A DNA stretch of 64,000 nt from Liolophura sinensis (Eukaryota > Mollusca > Polyplacophora > Chitonida > Chitonidae), in assembly GCF_032854445.1 (NCBI RefSeq), contig NC_088305.1, forward strand, positions 5,583,606 to 5,647,605. The letters are read 5' to 3'. A program made the position numbers and the translations under genes. Shown in pieces: positions 58,601 through 64,000 of this stretch (position 1 is its first letter; each line of letters opens with the position of its first letter). Below the pieces are notes generated by a model. That model saw nothing but the letters and a program-made list of their open reading frames with translations. It ran no database searches and had not been told where the DNA came from.

Positions 58601-61600
58601 AAACAATTTATCCTGAGTTGTTCTGCTGACAGTTGATCCTGGCTTGTTCTGCTGACAGTTGGCCGTGGCTTGTTCTGCTGACTGTTGATCCTGGATTGCT
58701 CTGCTGACCGTTGACCCTGTCTTGTTCTGCTGACAGTTGAGCCTGGATTGCTCTGCTGACAGTTGATCCTGGGTTGTTCTGCTGACGGTTGATCCTGGAT
58801 TGCTCTGCTGATAGTGGATCCAGACTTGTTCTATTTACAGCTGATTCTGGTGTGTTCTGCAAACAATTGATCCTAGATTGTCCTGCTGACAGTTGACCCT
58901 GGCTTGTTCTGCTGACGGTTGATCCTGTCTTGTTCTGCTGATAGTGGATCCAGACTTGTTCTATTTACAGCTGATTCTGGTGTGTTCTGCAAACAATTGA
59001 TCCTGGATTGTTCTGCTGACAGTTGACCGTGGCTCATTCTGCTGACAGTTGACTCTGGCTTGTTGTGCTGACAGTTGATCCTGGATTGCTCTTCTGACAG
59101 TTGACCCTGTCTCGTTCTGCTGACAATTGATGCTGGGTTGTTTTACTGATGGTTGATTCTGGTGTGTCCTGCTGACAGTTAATCCTGGATTGCTCTGCTG
59201 ACAGTTGACTCTGGCTTGTTCGGCTGACAGTTGATCCTGGATTGCCCTGCTGACAGTTGACCCTGTCTCGTTGTGCTAACAGTTGATCCTGGGTTGTTCT
59301 GTTGATGGTTGATCCTGGTGTGTCCTGCTAACAGTTGATCCTGGATTGCTCTGCTGACAGTTGATCCTGGATTGTTCTGCTGACAGTTGATCCTGGCTTG
59401 TTCTGCTGACAGTTGATCCTGGATTGCTCTGCTGACAGTTGACCCTGTTTCATTCTGCTGACAGTTGATCCTGGCTTGTTCTGCTGACAGTTGATCCTGG
59501 CTTGTTCTGCTGACGGTTGATCCTGGATTGTTCTGCTGATAGTGGATCCAGACTTGTTCTGTTTACAGCTGATTCTGGTGTGTCCTGCTAACACTTGATC
59601 CTGGATTGTTCTGCTGACAGTTGACTCTGGATTGTTCTGCTGACAGTTGATCCCAGATTGCTCTGCTGACAGTTGACCCTGGCTTGTTCGGCTGACAGTT
59701 GATCCTGGATTGTGCTGCTGACAGTTGACCCTGGCTTGTTCTGCTGACAGTTCATCCTGGGTTGTTCTGCAGATGGTTGAACCTGGATTGTTCTGCTGAT
59801 AGTGGATCCAGACTTGTTTTGTTTACAGCTGATTCTGGTGTGTCCTGCTAACACTTGATCCTGGATTGTTCTGCTGACACTTGACCCTGGATTGCTCTGC
59901 TGACAGTTGATCCTGGCTTGTTCTGCTGACAGTTGATCCGGGATTGTTCTGCTGACAGTTGACCGTGGCTCATTCTTCTGACAGTTGATCCTGGATTGTT
60001 CTGCTGACAGTTTTCCTTGGCTTGTTCTGCTGACAGTTGATCCTGGGTTGCTCTGCTGACAGTTGATCCTGGCTTCTTCTGCTGACAGTTGAGCCTGGCT
60101 TGTTCTGTTGACGGTTGATCCTGGATTGTTCTGCTGACAGTTGATCCTGGATTGCTCTGCTGACAGTTGATCCTGGCTTGTTCTGCTGACAGTTGAGCCT
60201 GGCTTGTTCTGCTGACAGTTGATCCTGGATTGTTCTGCTGACAGTTGAGCCTGGCTTTGATCTGCTGACGGTTGATCCTGTCTTGTTCTGCTGATAGTGG
60301 ATCCAGACTTGTTTTGTTTATAGCTGATTCTGGTATGTTCTGCAAACAATTGATCCTGGCTTGTTCTGCTGACAGTTGATCCTGGCTTGTTCTGCTGACA
60401 GTTGATCCTGGCTTGTTCTGATGACAGTTGGCCCTGGCTTGTTCTGCTGACAGTTGATCCTGGATTGCTCTGCTGACGGTTGATCCTGTCTCGTTCTGCT
60501 GACGGTTGATCCTGGATTGTTCTGCTGATAGTGGATCCAGACTTGTTCTATTTACAGCTGATTCTGGTGTGTTCTTCAAACAATTCATCCTGGATTGTTC
60601 TGCTGACAGTTGATCCTGGCTTGTTCTGCTGACAGTTGGCCCTGGCTTGTTCTGCTGACAGTTGGCCCTGGCTTGTTCTGCTGACAGTTGATTCTGGCTT
60701 ATTCTGCTGACAGTTGGCCCTGGCTTGTTCTGCTGACAGTTGATTTTGGCTAGTTCTGCTGACAGTTGACCCTGTCTCGTTCTGCTGACGGTTGATCCAG
60801 GATTGTTCTGCTGATAGTGGATCCAGACTTGTTCTATTTACAGCTGATTCTGGTGTGTTCTGCAAACAATTTATCCTGGCTTTTTCTGCTGACAGTTGAC
60901 CCTGACTTGTTCTGCTGACAGTTGATCCTGGATTGCTCTGCTGACAGTTAACCCTGGCTTGTTCTGCTGACAGTTGAGCCTGGATTGCTCTGCTGACAGT
61001 TGATCCTGGCTCGTTCTGCTGATGGTTGATCCTGGATTGTTCTGCTGATACTGGATCCAGACTGGTTCTATTTACAGCTGATTCTGGTGTGTTCTGCAAA
61101 CAATTGATCCTGGATTGTTCTGCTGACAGTTGACCCTGGCTTGTTCTGCTGACGATTGATCCCAGATTGTTCTGCTGATAGTGGATCCAGACTTGTTCTA
61201 TTAACAGCTGATCCTGGTGTGTTCTGCAAACAATTGATCCTGGATTGTTCTGCTGACAGTTGACCCTGGATTGTTCTGCTGACAGTTGACTCTGGCTTGT
61301 TGTGCTGACAGTTGATCCTGGATTGCTCTGCTGACAGTTGACCCTGTCTCGTTCTGCTGACAATTGATGCTGGGTTGTTCTACTGATGGTTGATCCTGGT
61401 GCGTCCTGCTAACAGTTGATCCTGGATTGCTCTGCTGACGGTTGATCCTGGATTGTTCTGCTGACAGTTGATCCTGGCTTGTTCTGCTGACAGTTGATCC
61501 TGGATTGCTCTGCTGACAGTTGACCCTGTCTCATTCTGCTGACAGTTGATCCTGGCTTGTTCTGCTGACAGTTGATCCTGGCTTGTTCTGCTGACGGTTG

Positions 61601-62617
61601 ATCCTGGATTGTTCTGCTGATAGTGGATCCAGACTTGTTCTGTTTACAGCTGATTCTGGTGTGTCCTGCTAACACTTGATCCTGGATTGTTCTGCTGACA
61701 GTTGACTCTGGCTTGTTCGGCTGACAGTTGATCCTGGATTGTGCTGCTGACAGTTGACCCTGGCTTGTTCTGCTGACAGTTCATCCTGGGTTGTTCTGCA
61801 GATGGTTGATCCTGGATTGTTCTGCTGATAGTGGATCCAGACTTGTTTTGTTTACAGCTGATTCTGGTGTGTCCTGCTAACACTGGATTGTTCTGCTGAC
61901 AGTTGACCGTGGCTCATTCTGCTGACAGTTGATCCTGGCTTGTTCTGCTGACAGTTGACCCTGGCTTGTTCTGCTGACAGTTGATTCTGGATTGTTCTGC
62001 TGACAGTTGACCCTGTCTCATTTTGCTGACAGGTGTCCTTCATTTGTTCTTCTGACAGTTGACCCTGGCTTGTTATGCTGACAGCTGATCCCGGATTGCT
62101 ATGCTGACAGTTGACCCTGGCTTGTTCTGCTGTCAATTGATCCTGGATTGTTCTGCTGACAGTTGGCCCTGGTTTGTTCTGCTCACAGTTGATCCTGGAT
62201 TGCTGTGCTGACAGTTGATCCTGGTTTATTTTACCGACAGTTGATCCTGGATTGCTCTGCCAGTAGTTGATCTTGGTTTGTTCTGCTGACAGTTGACCCT
62301 GCATTGATGTGCTGACAGTTTATCTTGATTTGTTTTACTGACACTTGATCCTGGATTGCTCTGCTCACAGTTGATCCTGGTGTGTTCTGCTGAAAATTTC
62401 TAGCTTGAGATTCTAGGTTGATATTCAGAGATTTGATTTTCTGTGTTTCAGGGGAGGTTACCTTGTGAAGCCAGAATTGGTGGAGTTTTGGCAGGGCCAG
62501 ACAAACAGAGTGCACGACAGGATTGTGTTCAGGCGACAGAGGCAAGGCGAGGTAATAGATCCTGCAGTAACAAAAACGGGAGAGGACGGCTGGGTATATG
62601 AGAGGCTATGTCCCTGA
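49622..62617 (+). CDS. PNPO: PNPO, pyridoxamine/pyridoxine 5'-phosphate oxidase (7 coding exons)
   Basis: FMN-dependent oxidase that converts PNP and PMP to pyridoxal 5'-phosphate, the last step of B6 salvage. Coding segments: 49622-49667, 51831-51987, 53260-53359, 53914-53967, 54469-54597, 55427-55503, 62452-62617; 729 bp, 242 residues, GT-AG, phases consistent. Visible: [69 protein letters not shown] (FMN-binding barrel), [20 protein letters not shown], then the C-terminal dimerisation part [20 protein letters not shown] and the ending WVYERLCP. The start chosen is the first in-frame ATG of the exon; the frame is open upstream to the acceptor at 49512 and looks like a mitochondrial presequence, but no upstream in-frame ATG was found. 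Intron 7 (6.9 kb) is mostly two minisatellites. Identity is certain; the N-terminus is not. Confidence 0.96.
54655..55190. repeat. ~21-bp array in PNPO intron 6
   Basis: About 25 imperfect copies of ATCAGGTGTAGTGCCACAGTG, starting about 60 bp after the exon 6 donor. Units contain CAGGTGTAG, weakly donor-like, but do not clearly match the exon end. Confidence 0.88.
55504..57245 (+). repeat. 37-bp array derived from the PNPO exon 7/donor junction
   Basis: About 46 copies. The unit is the exon end CCTGAGTTTTG (later CCTGTGTTCTG), then GTAAGTAAAGCAGCTGTATG and TGGACC. It starts at the true donor (55504) and runs 1.7 kb into intron 7. Most units keep an intact GTAAGT. At 37 bp, a shift of one unit changes the frame. 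Confidence 0.95.
57682..57812 (+). mobile_element. Family A SINE 3' fragment, PNPO intron 7
   Basis: Retains GGAAAGTCAGCAGACAACCA, ACAATAATGCTAGCC and CTGAGTACGGAGTTAAACTC; lies in the ~0.9-kb gap between the two intron 7 arrays. Confidence 0.6.
58110..62395. repeat. 4.3-kb array of 26-bp units with higher-order repeats, PNPO intron 7
   Basis: About 160 copies of a 26-bp unit containing TTCTGCTGACAGTTGATCCT and GGATTG. A variant block (GATAGTGGATCCAGACTTGT, TTACAGCTGATTCTGG, TGCAAACAATTG) recurs about 14 times. Blocks near 59100-59880 and 61330-61870 match at offsets of about 2.1-2.2 kb. Three units equal 26 codons, which makes long minus-strand frames of SAEQ/CQQN/VSRT peptides; they are artefacts. 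The array ends about 55 bp before the PNPO exon 8 acceptor. Confidence 0.95.
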
Positions 62618-62901
62618 GACATATAAACTCAGACTGATGTATGTGCGAGGCATATAGACTCGTACAGTGTCTCACATATTATATATTACTGCACATGCAT
62701 TAAGCAGAATTAAAGATTTGTCATTTATTTTGAGGTGTGGTGGGAACTTGGGACAAAATATTCGCTCTTCTTTGATGTTTGTGAGCCTGGTGAGGAGTAC
62801 AGGTTGTATCATGTATATTTGATGTGCTGTGCAAACCTGAAAATAATTTTGAAATTCGTAATAGTAAGTTAAAAGTAACTTTTAAGACTTGTTATTCTCT
62901 T

Positions 62902-62907
62902 AATAAA
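62902..62907 (+). terminator. Candidate PNPO poly(A) signal AATAAA
   Basis: Canonical AATAAA about 285 bp after the PNPO stop codon, in otherwise unique AT-rich sequence and outside any SINE tail. Placement is typical of an animal 3' end; the cleavage site is not known. Confidence 0.45.
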
Positions 62908-62909
62908 GA

Positions 62910-63490
62910 CATCAGCATGAGGATCAAAGCTTTTGTAATGTGAAATTTACATGGAGATACCTTGTCTTCATTATTATCATTGAACCCACACACAGCGGAC
63001 TATGACTCTGAAGCTGTATATAGTGTGGAAGTTGTGTGACATGATTAGTAAATTTTCCAGCTACTCACAGTTTGCCTGTCAAAAATGTGTTTACTAAGGT
63101 GCTGGTACATGATGCCAAGGGTTGTATGTGAAGTTTTATCTTATCAAAGCACATAACGTAAAATCTACCTCTTCATATTCAGATTTCAGTTTTTTAAATC
63201 GCACATGGAGTTTTGTGTCTGTCGACTTTTGTTTCTTAGAACAAATACTTGTTACAGTATCTTGTATTTGTTATATCTTTATTTAGGCTAAAGTTTTCAT
63301 TATCCGGAAGGAGTATTATAGAGTACAAGTATATATTATATTTATGTAAATTTGTGAGAATACATAGGTATTATTTTCCTCAGGAATATTAAAATTAAGA
63401 AATGAGGTAGCAAAATACAGCAAAAAATTATTTGACTACACGCAAGATCTTGTGAGTTTCAAATGTATGTTTGTAAACAACCGCTGTGAA
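62910..63490. other. PNPO 3' flank, no gene seen
   Basis: AT-rich sequence without a recognisable exon, repeat array or full SINE. The stretch from 63750 to the window end is likewise featureless to me. Confidence 0.4.
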
Positions 63491-63496
63491 TGAATG

Positions 63497-63748
63497 ACTG
63501 AGGGGTTAGAATGCCAGCGCCTCGAAATTACCCAGGAACCTCTCACCAATTCTGTTGTGTGAGTTCAAGTCCAGCCCATGCTGGCTTCCTCTGTGGCGGT
63601 ACAATGGAAAGGTCTGCTAGCAACGTGTGGATGGTCATGGGTTTACCCCAGGGCTTTTCCTGGTTTCCTCCCACCATAATGCTGGCCGCCTTCGCATAAT
63701 TGAAATATTCTTGAGTACGGCGTAAAATACCAATCAAATAAATAAATC
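63497..63748 (+). mobile_element. Family A SINE, divergent head
   Basis: The head reads TGACTGAGGGGTTAGAATGC, more like family B, while body and AAATACCAATCAAATAAATA tail are family A; possibly a chimera. Located 0.9 kb past the PNPO stop. Confidence 0.75.
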
Positions 63749-64000
63749 AAAATACCAATCATGTAAGGGCTGAAATTAATATATTGCTCTCGCTATTCAT
63801 AAGCCTTTTTTTTTATTAGTAAAATCCAGTTTGTAGAGCATATGTTCTCCCGTGCAGTTATTTTGTGCACATTTCATTACGTATTCATTTTTCAAGGGAG
63901 TACGTTAATCTACTTTTGTACTTCCTATTGTAAGTGTAATTCCGCTTAATTGGCGTGATATTTGAAGTTCAGAGCCCAATTGCACAAAGTGATTGTAGCT

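Noticed and set aside
58057-62304. Minus-strand open frames up to 271 codons with SAEQ/CQQN/VSRT peptides
   Set aside because: A 26-bp unit read in rotating frames gives a 26-residue periodic peptide; it is intronic in PNPO on the opposite strand.

Overview
The window is nuclear DNA of an invertebrate animal. Genes are split into short exons (50-494 bp) with standard GT-AG introns, all four proteins are closest to animal families, and the introns are full of tRNA-derived SINEs ending in (AATA)n. The SINE types and the abundance of TACATGTA-like motifs suggest a lophotrochozoan (mollusc- or brachiopod-like). The species cannot be fixed from the sequence alone. Family assignments rest on my memory of the families, not on a database search.

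Layout. (1) 1161-14987, minus: first ten coding exons of an ABCB6-type half ABC transporter; the nucleotide-binding domain lies beyond the left edge. (2) 15.0-19.0 kb: non-coding spacer between two divergent genes, with an inverted/direct repeat cluster at 16.78-17.47 kb and two SINEs. (3) 19040-27758, plus: GTPBP10, an Obg-family mitochondrial ribosome-assembly GTPase, complete except possibly for a short first exon. (4) 28.4-32.0 kb: a 3.7-kb tandem array between convergent genes. (5) 34850-46540, minus: complete 10-exon ACMSD (aminocarboxymuconate-semialdehyde decarboxylase). (6) 46.5-49.3 kb: head-to-head spacer. (7) 49622-62617, plus: PNPO (pyridoxamine 5'-phosphate oxidase), complete apart from uncertainty about the first codon. 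(8) 62.6-64 kb: 3' flank with one SINE.

The outstanding feature is tandem repetition. By my tally about 21-22 kb, roughly a third of the window, is minisatellite (about 20 separate arrays, units of 18-122 bp), nearly all of it intronic. Four arrays have monomers that are copies of an exon 3' end joined to its own 5' splice site: ABCB6 exon 6 (~121 bp unit), ACMSD exon 2 (54 bp), ACMSD exon 3 (39 bp) and PNPO exon 7 (37 bp). Each starts at the real donor and runs downstream into the intron, so the intron carries tens of decoy donors. In ACMSD both units are multiples of three, so a distal donor could add 18- or 13-residue repeats without changing frame. I found no array seeded on an acceptor. 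This is the most unusual biology in the window.

Functionally, ACMSD is a branch point of tryptophan-kynurenine catabolism, PNPO makes the PLP used by kynureninase and kynurenine aminotransferase, GTPBP10 acts on the mitochondrial large ribosomal subunit, and ABCB6 handles porphyrins or metal conjugates. The ACMSD/PNPO head-to-head pair may share regulation, but nothing in the sequence proves it.
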